Source of the DNA: Agromyces sp. ISL-38
GTDB taxonomy: Bacteria > Actinomycetota > Actinomycetes > Actinomycetales > Microbacteriaceae
DNA length: 64,000 nt
Assembly: GCF_018613935.1 (NCBI RefSeq)
Contig: NZ_JAGGPF010000006.1
Coordinates: 1-64,000, forward strand
Reading direction: 5' to 3'
The translations under genes were made by a program, and so were the position numbers. This document shows, one piece after another, positions 48,823 through 57,658 of this stretch (positions are counted from its first letter, which is position 1; every line of letters starts with the position of its first letter). The notes under the pieces are model-generated. The model searched no databases, was not told the DNA's origin, and saw only the letters and a program-made list of their open reading frames with translations.

Positions 48823-50557
48823 CCGCGCATCCGCCGTGCTGCGGCACGCCGTGCCGCCACTCCGTCGGCTCCTGCCGCAGGTGCTCCTCGGCCTTGCGGC
48901 CGGGCTCTCGACCGTGGCACTGCTCGCCGCGAGCGCGTGGCTGATCGTGCGGGCCGCCGAGCAGCCGCCGGTGCTGTACCTCTCGCTCGGCGTCGTCGGC
49001 GTGCGCGCCTTTGCGCTCGGGCGGGCCGTGTTCCGTTACCTGGAGCGCCTCGCCGGGCACGACGCGGCGTTCCAGCAGCTCGCGGCGATCCGCACGGGCG
49101 TGTTCGAGCGACTGCTGCCGATCGCGCCCGATGGTCTCGCCGCCACCCGCCGCGGCGATCTGCTCACGCGCTTCGTCGGCGATGTCGATGAGCTCCAGAG
49201 TGTCTCGCTCCGCATCGTGCAGCCCGTCGTGAGCGCCGTCGTGGTGGTGGTCGTTGCGATCGCCGGCCTCGCCTGGCTCGCCCCGGCCTCGGCCCTCGCG
49301 GCGGCCGGATGCCTCGTCGCGGGCGTCATCGTGGCGATCGTCGCGCAGCAGGTCATCGCGGCGCGAGCCGACCGGCGCCTCGCACCCTTGCGCGGAGAAC
49401 TGCAGGCGGCCGTCGTCGAGCATGTGCAAGCGCTCGACGTGCTCGTCGCGTTCGATGCCGCCGCGCCGGGGCGCGCACGCATCCGACGGCTCGGGGAACG
49501 GCTCGAGCAGGCGATCCGCAGGCGGGCGTCGGCCGCGGGCATCACGGCGGCGGCGATGAGCGCTGTGGGCGGATTCGCTGCGGCGGCGAGCATGTGGGCC
49601 GCAGAGCCATTGCTCGCCGGCGGCAGGATCGACGCGCCCACGTTCGCGGTGCTGTGCCTCGTGCCGCTCGCGATCGCCGAGGTGTCGGCCGCGCTCCCGA
49701 GCGCGATGGGTTTCATCCGCGTCGTACGCACGAGCGCGGAACGGATCGCGGATGCCGTGCCCGATGCGATTCCCGGCGGTGTGCCGCTCCCGCCGCGGGC
49801 GCCGGTCGAGCTGCCGACCGGACTCGGTGCACCCGCGCTGCGCCTGCGCGGAGTGAGCGCTCGGTGGCCGCACGTGGCGGGCGCCGACGACTCGCACGGT
49901 GGTGAGTCGTGGGGCGAGGACTCGAGCATCGCACCGGCCGACCTCGGTGCGCTCGACCTCGACATCGAGCCGGGGGAGCGGCTGCTCGTCGAGGGCCCAT
50001 CGGGCTCGGGCAAGACGACTCTCGCCCACGTGCTCGTGCGGTTCCTCGAGTACGAGGGATCGTACCGATTGGGCGGTGCCGAGGTCCGCGACCTCGATCC
50101 GATCGAGGTTCGGCGCATCGTCGGGCTCGTCGAACAGCGCCCATGGCTCTTCGACGAGGACATCCGTCAGAATCTGCTCTTCGCGCGAGACACCGCGAGC
50201 GACGAGGAGCTCCTCGCCGTGCTCGCCCGGGTTGGTCTCAAGGGTTGGGTGGTCGAGCGCGGCGGACTCGGCGCACCCGTCGGCGAGCGCGGTGCACTCG
50301 TCTCAGGTGGGCAGGCGCAGCGCATCGCCCTCGCTCGCGCGATGCTCGCCGACTTCCCAGTGCTCGTGCTGGACGAGCCGACGGCGAGCGTGGATCCCGA
50401 CCGGGCCGACGCGCTGCTGCGCGACCTCCTCACCGCTGCGGGGCCCGACCGATCGGTGGTGCTCATCTCGCACACCGGCGCCCCGCGAGAGCTCATCGAT
50501 CGGGCGATCTCCGTGGAACCGAGCCCGTCGTCGCCGGTGCTCCAATACGACGCCTAA
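48815..50557 (+). CDS. cydC: ABC exporter CydC required for bd oxidase assembly
   Basis: Partner of CydD. The 580 residues have a transmembrane domain with the CydC-typical ASAWLIVRAAEQPPVLYLSL and RYLERLAGHDAAF. The nucleotide-binding domain shows Walker A GPSGSGKTT, signature VSGGQAQRI, Walker B VLVLDEPTASVDP and ISHTGAP in place of the usual ITHR H-loop. GTG 48815 lies in the cydD end with GGAGG upstream. Last gene of the cyd unit. Confidence 0.93.
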   Translation: MSDRASAVLRHAVPPLRRLLPQVLLGLAAGLSTVALLAASAWLIVRAAEQPPVLYLSLGVVGVRAFALGRAVFRYLERLAGHDAAFQQLAAIRTGVFERLLPIAPDGLAATRRGDLLTRFVGDVDELQSVSLRIVQPVVSAVVVVVVAIAGLAWLAPASALAAAGCLVAGVIVAIVAQQVIAARADRRLAPLRGELQAAVVEHVQALDVLVAFDAAAPGRARIRRLGERLEQAIRRRASAAGITAAAMSAVGGFAAAASMWAAEPLLAGGRIDAPTFAVLCLVPLAIAEVSAALPSAMGFIRVVRTSAERIADAVPDAIPGGVPLPPRAPVELPTGLGAPALRLRGVSARWPHVAGADDSHGGESWGEDSSIAPADLGALDLDIEPGERLLVEGPSGSGKTTLAHVLVRFLEYEGSYRLGGAEVRDLDPIEVRRIVGLVEQRPWLFDEDIRQNLLFARDTASDEELLAVLARVGLKGWVVERGGLGAPVGERGALVSGGQAQRIALARAMLADFPVLVLDEPTASVDPDRADALLRDLLTAAGPDRSVVLISHTGAPRELIDRAISVEPSPSSPVLQYDA

Positions 50558-50710
50558 CGGGTCCAGAGCTCCGATTGTTCGGCGAATCCGAGCGCATCGC
50601 GCACACCTGTTGCGTGTACCGCCCTGCATATGGCGCGTCGTGGCGGCCATCTGGTTGACTCTGGTCCACATCACCGGCCTGCGACACCTGATGCTGAGGA
50701 GCATTTCGCT
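50558..50710 (+). promoter_or_regulatory. spacer and probable promoter region before the propeller gene
   Basis: A 153-base gap after cydC. It contains TTGACT near 50654 and TTGCGT near 50608, but no good -10 partner at 17 bp. The end carries the GAGGAG ribosome binding site of the next gene. No terminator hairpin was found. Confidence 0.3.
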
Positions 50711-52561
50711 ATGAGAGCCACTATCACCGGTACCACCCTCGCCGTCGGCGCCGCACTCCTGCTGGGTGCGGCGCCCGCGTACGCACACGATGAAGTGTGG
50801 GTCGACGACAGCACGATGGACTCCGGAAAGGAGACGCACCACCACGACGCCCAGCAGCACGGCGAGGAGGAAGGACACCTTCCAGCCTCGAGCGAGAACG
50901 TCGACCTCATCGGCAAGCTCGACCTCTTCGGCGATGAAGAGCAGCCCGGCCGAATCGCCGACGTCTCGGCGTATGGCGACTACGCGTACCTCACCGCCTT
51001 CTGGGAGCCCGAGTGCGACCGCGGCGGGGTGTACATCGCCGACATCTCCGACCCGACCTCGCCCGAGTTCGTGTCCCTGGTCCCGAGCCACCGCGGCACG
51101 TTCAGCGGTGAGGGTTCGCAAGTGATCCACCTCGAGACGAAGTACTTCAGCGGCGAAGTGCTCGCCTACCAGAACGAGCTCTGCCCGGGTGAGACGAAGG
51201 GCATCGGCGGCATCACGCTCATCGACGTCACCGACCCCACGAAGCCGAAGAAGCTCGTCGAGGGCTTCGGCGATTTCTCGGTGAACGGCAAGGCGCAGAC
51301 GACCGCGAACGAGACCCACTCGGTGCGCATGTGGACCGACGGTGACAAGGCGTACGCCGTGCTCGTCGACGACGAGGAAGACACCGACGTCGACATCCTC
51401 GACATCACGAACCCGTCGAAGCCGAAGCTCATCTCGGAGACCTCGCTCGACGCCGAAACGGCCCAAGCGCCCGGAGCGGTGCACGGTGATGCGGTGTTCC
51501 TCCACGACATGGTCGTCGAGGAGATCGATGGCGTGCAGACGATGCTCGCCTCGTACTGGGACGGCGGCTACGTGAAGCTCAACGTCGACGACCCCGCCAC
51601 CCCCGTGTTCATCGCCGACACCGACTTCGCGGCGGCCGATCCGGTTCGCGCCGAATTCGGTGAGACGATCTCGCCCGAGGGCAACGGGCACCAGGCGGAG
51701 TTCACGAACGACAACGAGTACTTCATCGCCACCGATGAGGACTTCGACCCGTACCGTGTCATGGCCACCATGGCGGACGGCACCGCGTTCACCGCCGTGC
51801 AGGGGTCCGACGTGCCTCAGATCGACGCCGAGACCAGCCTCGCCGGAGGCACCCGCTACCTCGGCCTCGCGTGCGACGCCGCTTCGGTGCCGCCCGCCGA
51901 TGGCACGGCGAGCGTCGCGGTCATCGAGCGCGGCGTGTGCGACTTCGTCGTGAAGGTGCAGAACGCCCAAGCCGCAGGGTACGAGGGTGTGATCGTGTTC
52001 AACCGCACCGGGGTCGACGGCTGCGACTCGCTCGTGTCGATGCTCGTCACGGCGGACATCCCCGCGGTGTTCGTCTCGCGCACCGACGGATTCCGCATCC
52101 TGACGGGCGGGGTTCCGGCCGACTACACCTGTGACGCATCGGGTGCCGGCACCGCGATCCCGACGGCGATCGGGGCCTCCGGCCAGGATGTCGAGATCTC
52201 GGCGGTCTTCGACGGATGGGGCTACGTGCACCAGTACGACGCCGACACGATGCAGGACGTCGACCAGTACTACGTGCCCGAGAGCCAGGACCCGGCGTAC
52301 GCGTCGGGCTTCGGCGACCTCTCGGTGCACGAGGTCGCGACCGATCCCGATGAGAACCTCGCCTACATCTCGTACTACGGGGCCGGATTCCGGGTCCTGA
52401 GCTACGGGCCCGACGGCATGGAGGAAGTCGGGCACTTCATCGACGAGGGCGGCAACAACTTCTGGGGCGTCGAGGTGCATGAGCACCCGAACGGCCAGAA
52501 GTACGTGCTCGCCTCCGACCGTGACAGCGGCCTGTACATCTTCCAGTACGACGCGCCGTGA
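50711..52561 (+). CDS. secreted LVIVD beta-propeller protein with an inserted PA domain
   Basis: A 616-residue exported protein. A signal peptide (MRATITGTTLAVGAALLLGA, cleavage after AYA) is followed by a His/Asp/Glu-rich stretch (KETHHHDAQQHGEEEGH) that may bind metal. LVIVD-type propeller repeats follow (VYIADISDPTSPE, ITLIDVTDPTKPK, VDILDITNPSKPK, VKLNVDDPATP). A protease-associated (PA) domain is inserted at about residues 379-467 (ERGVCDFVVKVQNAQAAGYE), then the propeller resumes to the C-terminus (SVHEVATDPDENLAYISYYG). Acidic composition fits extracellular life. No catalytic domain is visible, so a binding or scaffold role is more likely than proteolysis. GAGGAG RBS before ATG. Confidence 0.8.
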   Translation: MRATITGTTLAVGAALLLGAAPAYAHDEVWVDDSTMDSGKETHHHDAQQHGEEEGHLPASSENVDLIGKLDLFGDEEQPGRIADVSAYGDYAYLTAFWEPECDRGGVYIADISDPTSPEFVSLVPSHRGTFSGEGSQVIHLETKYFSGEVLAYQNELCPGETKGIGGITLIDVTDPTKPKKLVEGFGDFSVNGKAQTTANETHSVRMWTDGDKAYAVLVDDEEDTDVDILDITNPSKPKLISETSLDAETAQAPGAVHGDAVFLHDMVVEEIDGVQTMLASYWDGGYVKLNVDDPATPVFIADTDFAAADPVRAEFGETISPEGNGHQAEFTNDNEYFIATDEDFDPYRVMATMADGTAFTAVQGSDVPQIDAETSLAGGTRYLGLACDAASVPPADGTASVAVIERGVCDFVVKVQNAQAAGYEGVIVFNRTGVDGCDSLVSMLVTADIPAVFVSRTDGFRILTGGVPADYTCDASGAGTAIPTAIGASGQDVEISAVFDGWGYVHQYDADTMQDVDQYYVPESQDPAYASGFGDLSVHEVATDPDENLAYISYYGAGFRVLSYGPDGMEEVGHFIDEGGNNFWGVEVHEHPNGQKYVLASDRDSGLYIFQYDAP

Positions 52562-52630
52562 TCGCGTGATCGAGTGAACGAGTGATCGAGTGATCGAGTG
52601 AACGAGTGATCGAGTGATCGAGTGAACGGA
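52559..52630 (+). repeat. 8-bp tandem repeat tract after the propeller gene
   Basis: Nine tandem 8-bp units based on TGATCGAG, starting with the stop codon. Units follow the order TGATCGNG, TGATCGAG, TGAACGAG three times, making a 24-bp higher-order unit repeated three times. Each unit begins TGA, so stops occur in all three plus-strand frames. Confidence 0.95.
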
Positions 52631-52633
52631 TGA

Positions 52634-52665
52634 CGGTGGGCCGGCGCGAGAGCGCCGGCCCACCG
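52634..52665 (+). terminator. hairpin after the propeller gene
   Basis: A perfect 14-bp stem (52634-52647 with 52652-52665) with a GAGA tetraloop, four bases after the tandem repeat tract. No U-tract. Confidence 0.85.
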
Positions 52666-52707
52666 CCATGTCGCCTCGTCTCCATCGCAACCTTCCGGGC
52701 GCACACC

Positions 52708-52713
52708 TAGGCT
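52708..52713 (+). promoter_or_regulatory. -10 box of pabB
   Basis: TAGGCT six bases before the pabB ATG; the bases between read GAGAGG. Predicted leaderless or ultra-short leader. Confidence 0.5.
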
Positions 52714-52719
52714 GAGAGG

Positions 52720-54195
52720 ATGCCGCGCCGCGTCCGAACCCGCTCGTTGTCCGAGTGGCGCGACCCCGAGGCCGTATTCAGGGCGTGGTACGCGGATGCC
52801 CCCTACGCGGTGTGGCTTGACGGCGGCTCGGACGCCGCCTCCGGCGTGAGCGTCCTCGCCTCGGCGCATGCGGGCAGCGAGTTCGTGACCGCCGACGTCG
52901 CGAGCGGCACCGTGACGCGTTCGACACCGATGCGCGGCGACCGCGACGAGGTCACCGTCGAGGCATCCGTGTTCGAGGTGCTGGCTGAACAACTCGCCGG
53001 CTCGCTCCCGACTGCCGATCACGAGGTCGGAGGGCCGCTCGGCTGGTTCGGCTGGTTCGGCTACGAGCTCGGCGCCAGGCTGAACGGCGTGCCCGTCGAG
53101 GCGGCCGACACGCCGGATGCCGCATTCCTTTTCGTCGACCGCGCGATCGTCTTCGATCACGGCACGCGCTCGGTGCGCCTCGTGTGGATAGACCCCGACG
53201 ACGCCGAGCAAGCCGGCCAAGACGACGCTGCCGAGGTTCACGCCTGGGCCGACTCCACGAGTGCCGCTCTGCAATCGCCGCTCGAGGAGTCGGCGATGGC
53301 AGCCCCGAAGCTGACTGCGTCGACCCCTGTCGACGAGGACTCGGCAGCGCAAGCGCCCGGAGTTCGCTGGCGCCACGGCCCGAACGCCTACGCGTCCCTC
53401 ATCGCCGAGTGCCAGGCCGCGATCCTGCGCGGCGATGCGTACCAGCTGTGCCTCACCAACCGCATCGACATCGAGGCGCGACCCGACCCCGCCGAGACCT
53501 ACCTCGCCCTGAGGGCCTCGAGTCCGAGCCACCATGCCGGCTACCTCCGGTTCGGGGCCTTCGCGTTGCTGAGCGCCTCGCCCGAGCAGTTCCTGCACGT
53601 CGAGCCCGACGGACTGGTCTCGACGAAGCCGATGAAGGGCACCCGCCCACGCAGCCCCGACCCGGCGCTCGATGCGGTGTTGCGACGCGAGCTCCTCGAG
53701 AGCGAGAAGGAACAGGCCGAGAACCTCATGATCGTCGACCTCATGCGCAACGACCTCGGTCGTATCGCCGAGCTCGGCAGCGTCTCGGTGCCGAGCCTCC
53801 TCGACGTCGAGGAGTACGCCCACGTGCACCAGCTCGTCTCGACGGTGACCGCGCGACTCCGGCATCCGCTCACCGCACTCGACGTCGTCCAGGCGGCGTT
53901 CCCCGCCGGGTCGATGACCGGGGCGCCGAAGCACAGCGCCATGACGATCCTGCACGAGCTCGAGCGCGGCCCCCGCGGCGTGTACTCGGGGACGTTCGGG
54001 TACCTCGGCATCGACGGCAGCGCCGACCTGGCGATGGTGATCCGTTCGATCGTCCTGACCCCCGATGGCGCGAGCATCGGTACCGGCGGCGGCATCACGG
54101 CGCTCTCCGTCGCCGACGACGAGATCGAGGAGACGCGAGTGAAGGCGCGGGCGCTGTTGGCCGTGCTCGGCGCGGCGATGCCCCATGCAGAGTGA
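52720..54195 (+). CDS. pabB: aminodeoxychorismate synthase component I
   Basis: Converts chorismate and ammonia to 4-amino-4-deoxychorismate for folate synthesis. The 491 residues hold the N-terminal PabB/TrpE domain (GWFGWFGYELGARL) and the chorismate-binding core: CQAAILRGDAYQLCLTNRI, SASPEQFL, STKPMKGTRPR, ENLMIVDLMRNDLGRIAELG, FPAGSMTGAPK, GVYSGTFGYLG and TGGGITALSV. The PIAGT-type motif reads PMKGT, as in PabB rather than TrpE. No pabA or pabC is adjacent, so it stands alone. Confidence 0.9.
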   Translation: MPRRVRTRSLSEWRDPEAVFRAWYADAPYAVWLDGGSDAASGVSVLASAHAGSEFVTADVASGTVTRSTPMRGDRDEVTVEASVFEVLAEQLAGSLPTADHEVGGPLGWFGWFGYELGARLNGVPVEAADTPDAAFLFVDRAIVFDHGTRSVRLVWIDPDDAEQAGQDDAAEVHAWADSTSAALQSPLEESAMAAPKLTASTPVDEDSAAQAPGVRWRHGPNAYASLIAECQAAILRGDAYQLCLTNRIDIEARPDPAETYLALRASSPSHHAGYLRFGAFALLSASPEQFLHVEPDGLVSTKPMKGTRPRSPDPALDAVLRRELLESEKEQAENLMIVDLMRNDLGRIAELGSVSVPSLLDVEEYAHVHQLVSTVTARLRHPLTALDVVQAAFPAGSMTGAPKHSAMTILHELERGPRGVYSGTFGYLGIDGSADLAMVIRSIVLTPDGASIGTGGGITALSVADDEIEETRVKARALLAVLGAAMPHAE

Positions 54196-54196
54196 G

Positions 54197-54202
54197 TAGT
54201 CT
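54197..54202 (+). promoter_or_regulatory. -10 box before leuS
   Basis: TAGTCT just after the pabB stop. The leader to the leuS GTG would be about 75 bases and contains a 7-bp hairpin (GCGCCGG-GAT-CCGGCGC, 54214-54230) and GC-rich dyads. No T-box or leader-peptide features were recognised. Confidence 0.4.
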
Positions 54203-54282
54203 TGATGTTCGAGTGCGCCGGGATCCGGCGCGCCCGGAACCCGGGAGCCCGCCCGGGGCAGCGACACACGATTGAGAGTCAC

Positions 54283-56856
54283 GTGGCATACGATCAGGAC
54301 CCAGCACACGCCGACGCCGGCGCGTACGACTTCGCCTCGATCCAGGCGAAGTGGCTTCCCGTCTGGGAAGAGCTGCAGCCCTTCCGTGCCGGCCTGCCCG
54401 GCGACACGAGGCCGCGCAAGTACATCCTCGACATGTTCCCCTACCCGTCGGGCGACCTGCACATGGGCCATGCCGAGGCCTTCGGCTACGGCGACACCGT
54501 CGCTCGCTACTGGCGCCAGCAGGGGTTCGACGTGTTGCACCCCGTCGGCTGGGACTCCTTCGGCCTGCCGGCCGAGAACGCGGCGATCAAGCGCGGCATC
54601 GACCCGCGGCCGTGGACCTACGACAACATCGAGCAGCAGAAGCGCTCGTTCCGCCAGTATGCGCCGTCGTTCGACTGGTCACGCGAACTGCACACGAGCG
54701 ACCCCGAGTACTACAAGTGGAACCAGTGGCTCTTCCTGAAGCTCTACGAGAAGGGCATCGCCTACCGCAAGGCCGGACAGGTGAACTGGTGCCCGAACGA
54801 CCAGACGGTGCTCGCGAACGAACAGGTCATCGACGGGCACTGCGAGCGCTGCGGCGCCGTCGTGACGAAGAAGGCGCTCACGCAGTGGTACTTCCGGGTC
54901 ACCGACTACGCCGACCGGCTGCTCGACGACCTCAACCAGCTCGAGGGGGCGTGGCCGTCGAAGGTCCTCTCCATGCAGCGCAACTGGATCGGCCGTTCGG
55001 CCGGCGCCGACGTCGAGTTCGAGATCGAAGGGCGCGATGAGCGCGTGTCCGTGTTCACGACGCGCCCCGACACGCTCTATGGCGCGACCTTCATGGTCGT
55101 GGCGCCCGACTCCGAGCTCGCCGCCGAGCTCGCCGCCGAGGCATCCGACGAGGTGCGCTCACGGTTCCAGGGCTATCTCGACTCGGTGCGTGCCGAGAGC
55201 GACATCGACCGGCTGAGCACCGAGCGCCCGAAGACCGGCGTCTTCCTCGAGCGCTACGCGGTGAACCCCGTGAACGGCGAGCGGTTGCCGATCTGGGCAG
55301 CCGACTACGTGCTCGCCGACTACGGCCACGGCGCGATCATGGCCGTGCCCGCCCACGACCAGCGCGACCTCGACTTCGCGCGGGCGTTCGGGCTGCCGGT
55401 GCGCGTCGTGGTCGACACGAATGCGCCGGTCACCGGCGTGATCCCCGTGATCCCGCTCGACGAGCACGGTGACCCCGTGCTGCCCGACGACTTCCAGCCA
55501 GTCGATCCGGCATCGACGGGCCTCGCGCTCGCGGGGGAGGGCCGGCTCATCAACTCCGGCCCGCTCGACGGCTTGAGCAAGTCGAACGCGATCCGCCGGG
55601 TCATCGAGCTGCTCGCCGAGCGCGGTCTCGGCAGGGCGTCGAAGAACTTCCGGTTGCGCGACTGGCTCATCTCCCGCCAGCGCTACTGGGGCACGCCGAT
55701 TCCGATCATCCACTGCGCCGAGTGCGGCGAGGTGCCGGTGCCCGAGAGCGAGCTCCCGGTCAGGTTGCCGGATGCCGCCGGGCTCGACCTGAAGCCGAAG
55801 GGCGCGAGCCCGCTCGGCGCCGCCGAAGAGTGGTCGAAGGTGGCCTGCCCGAATTGCGGCGGCGACGCTCGCCGCGACTCGGACACCATGGACACGTTCG
55901 TCGACAGCTCCTGGTACTACCTGCGCTACCTGAACCCGAACGACGACACGATGGCGTTCGACCCGGCCGAGGCCGAGAAGTGGATGCCCGTCGACCAGTA
56001 CGTGGGCGGCGTCGAGCACGCCATCCTGCACCTGCTCTACTCCCGATTCATCACCAAGGTGCTCTTCGACCTCGGCTACCTGAGCTTCACCGAGCCGTTC
56101 ACGTCGCTCCTGAACCAGGGCATGGTCATCATGGACGGCGCCAAGATGTCGAAGTCGAAGGGCAACCTCGTCGAGTTCGCGGGCGAGCTGTCGGCGCACG
56201 GCGCCGATGCGCTGCGGGTCACGCTCGCGTTCGCCGGGCCGCCCGAAGACGACATCGACTGGGCGGATGTCTCGCCCGTCGGCTCGGCGAAGTTCCTCGC
56301 TCGCGCGTGGCGCATCTCGGGCGAGGTCACCTCGAGCCCTGACGTCGAGTGGAAGTCGGGCGATCCTGCGCTGCGCCGCATCACGCACCGGTTGCTCGCC
56401 GATGCCCCGAGCCTCATCGAGGCTTTCAAGTTCAATGTCGTCGTGGCCCGGCTCATGGAGCTCGTGAACGCGACGCGCAAGGCGATCGACTCGGGTGTCG
56501 GGGCAGGGGATGCCGCAGTACGGGAGGCATCCGAGGTCACGGCCATGATCTTGAATCTCTTCGCGCCGTATACCGCCGAAGACATGTGGGAGCGGCTCGG
56601 CTACCAGCCGACGGTGGCGCTCGTGCCGTGGCGCAAGGCCGATCCGGCCCTCCTCGTCGAGGAGTCGGTCACCGCGATCGTGCAGGTCGACGGAAAGGTG
56701 CGCGACCGGCTCGACGTGTCGCCCAAGGTCTCCGGCGAGGAGCTGGAGGCGCTTGCGCGTGCGTCGACGGGCGTCGCCCGCGCGGTCGGCGATCGCGAGA
56801 TCGTCAACGTCATCGTGCGCCCTCCGCGGCTCGTGAACATCGCCACACGCGCCTGA
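54283..56856 (+). CDS. leuS: leucyl-tRNA synthetase
   Basis: Class I synthetase charging tRNA-Leu. The 857-residue protein includes the HIGH-equivalent HMGH (in [18 protein letters not shown]), the editing CP1 domain ([12 protein letters not shown]), the zinc-like CERC region ([10 protein letters not shown]), the KMSKS motif ([13 protein letters not shown]) and the anticodon and C-terminal domains. GTG 54283 with GAGAG upstream; the frame is open back to 54202 but its residues are not conserved. The length is normal for bacterial LeuRS. Confidence 0.96.
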   Translation: MAYDQDPAHADAGAYDFASIQAKWLPVWEELQPFRAGLPGDTRPRKYILDMFPYPSGDLHMGHAEAFGYGDTVARYWRQQGFDVLHPVGWDSFGLPAENAAIKRGIDPRPWTYDNIEQQKRSFRQYAPSFDWSRELHTSDPEYYKWNQWLFLKLYEKGIAYRKAGQVNWCPNDQTVLANEQVIDGHCERCGAVVTKKALTQWYFRVTDYADRLLDDLNQLEGAWPSKVLSMQRNWIGRSAGADVEFEIEGRDERVSVFTTRPDTLYGATFMVVAPDSELAAELAAEASDEVRSRFQGYLDSVRAESDIDRLSTERPKTGVFLERYAVNPVNGERLPIWAADYVLADYGHGAIMAVPAHDQRDLDFARAFGLPVRVVVDTNAPVTGVIPVIPLDEHGDPVLPDDFQPVDPASTGLALAGEGRLINSGPLDGLSKSNAIRRVIELLAERGLGRASKNFRLRDWLISRQRYWGTPIPIIHCAECGEVPVPESELPVRLPDAAGLDLKPKGASPLGAAEEWSKVACPNCGGDARRDSDTMDTFVDSSWYYLRYLNPNDDTMAFDPAEAEKWMPVDQYVGGVEHAILHLLYSRFITKVLFDLGYLSFTEPFTSLLNQGMVIMDGAKMSKSKGNLVEFAGELSAHGADALRVTLAFAGPPEDDIDWADVSPVGSAKFLARAWRISGEVTSSPDVEWKSGDPALRRITHRLLADAPSLIEAFKFNVVVARLMELVNATRKAIDSGVGAGDAAVREASEVTAMILNLFAPYTAEDMWERLGYQPTVALVPWRKADPALLVEESVTAIVQVDGKVRDRLDVSPKVSGEELEALARASTGVARAVGDREIVNVIVRPPRLVNIATRA

Positions 56857-56874
56857 CCGGCAGGCGGCCGACTC

Positions 56875-56897
56875 GCCCTCGACAACTGTTCGAGGGC
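56875..56897 (+). terminator. hairpin after leuS
   Basis: An 8-bp perfect stem (56875-56882 with 56890-56897) with a 7-base CAACTGT loop, 19 bases after the leuS stop. No U-tract. Confidence 0.6.
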
Positions 56898-56950
56898 CCG
56901 AGGCGTCCGTTGACCTGATCGAGTGCGTGATCTGGCCGTTCAGGCTCGCT

Positions 56951-56956
56951 TAGCGT
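56951..56956 (+). promoter_or_regulatory. -10 box of comEA
   Basis: TAGCGT six bases before the comEA ATG, with TTGACC further upstream at 56910-56915 (spacing too wide to be a paired -35). Predicted leaderless. Confidence 0.4.
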
Positions 56957-56962
56957 GCGGGC

Positions 56963-57658
56963 ATGCCCGCGAGCCCCGACCCCCATCTGCTCGATGCCCT
57001 CGACGCGCTCGATCCGGTCGCGCGCCGCGCAGGCCCGCGCGTTCGCATCGCGGTGGGTGCCGCCGTCGTGCTCTTCGTCGTCGCGGTCGCCGTGGCTGCG
57101 ATGCTCTCGTTCGCTGCGAGCGGCGGGGGCGGCCAGGGGCGCATCGACGCCGTCGAGATCGAGGCGACGGATGCTGCGGGCGGGCAGCCGTCGGTCGACG
57201 AGGTCGCCACGACCCCGCTGCTCGTACACGTGCTCGGTGCCGTGGCGAAGCCGGGGCTCGTCGAGCTCGCGGCCGGCTCACGCGTCGTCGATGCGGTAGC
57301 CGCTGCGGGAGGGTTCACCGTCGAGGCCGACCCGGCCGGCGTCAATCTGGCGCGCCCCGTGGTCGACGGCGAGCAACTCGTGGTGCTCGCGATCGGGGAG
57401 GCGCCTCCGCCCGGCTCTGTCGCCGGTGCGAGTGCCGGTTCGAGTGGAGCAGGCCCGCCTGGCGACGCCGTGGTGCACCTGAACACGGCCGATCTCGCAG
57501 CGCTCGACACGTTGCCCCGCATCGGCCCGGCGCTCGCGCAGCGCATCATCGACTGGCGCGACGCGAACGGGCCGTTCACGAGCGTCGACCAGTTGCTCGA
57601 GGTCGCCGGCATCGGCGATGCGGTGTTCGCCGGGCTCGCCGACCGCGTGGGTCTCTGA
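56963..57658 (+). CDS. comEA: competence DNA-binding protein ComEA
   Basis: Membrane-anchored receptor binding incoming double-stranded DNA. The 231 residues have a short cytoplasmic tail, one transmembrane helix (about residues 30-50, VAVGAAVVLFVVAVAVAAML-like), an SLBB domain (LLVHVLGAVAKPGLVELAAG) and a Gly/Ser linker. A C-terminal helix-hairpin-helix module follows (VHLNTADLAALDTLPRIGPA, then DQLLEVAGIGDAVFAGL). The stop codon directly abuts the comEC start. Together they encode the core of a DNA uptake machine; whether this strain is transformable is not shown. Confidence 0.93.
   Translation: MPASPDPHLLDALDALDPVARRAGPRVRIAVGAAVVLFVVAVAVAAMLSFAASGGGGQGRIDAVEIEATDAAGGQPSVDEVATTPLLVHVLGAVAKPGLVELAAGSRVVDAVAAAGGFTVEADPAGVNLARPVVDGEQLVVLAIGEAPPPGSVAGASAGSSGAGPPGDAVVHLNTADLAALDTLPRIGPALAQRIIDWRDANGPFTSVDQLLEVAGIGDAVFAGLADRVGL

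Noticed and set aside
52561..52706. Minus-strand frame encoding repeated HSITRSLV-type units over the tandem repeat
   Set aside because: The repetitive peptide is a by-product of the 8-bp DNA repeat and of a terminator; there is no start signal or conserved domain. Short repeats with no spacers also exclude CRISPR.
54203..54282. T-box or leucine attenuator before leuS
   Set aside because: The leader is only about 75 bases, has no specifier-loop or T-box sequence and no run of Leu codons.
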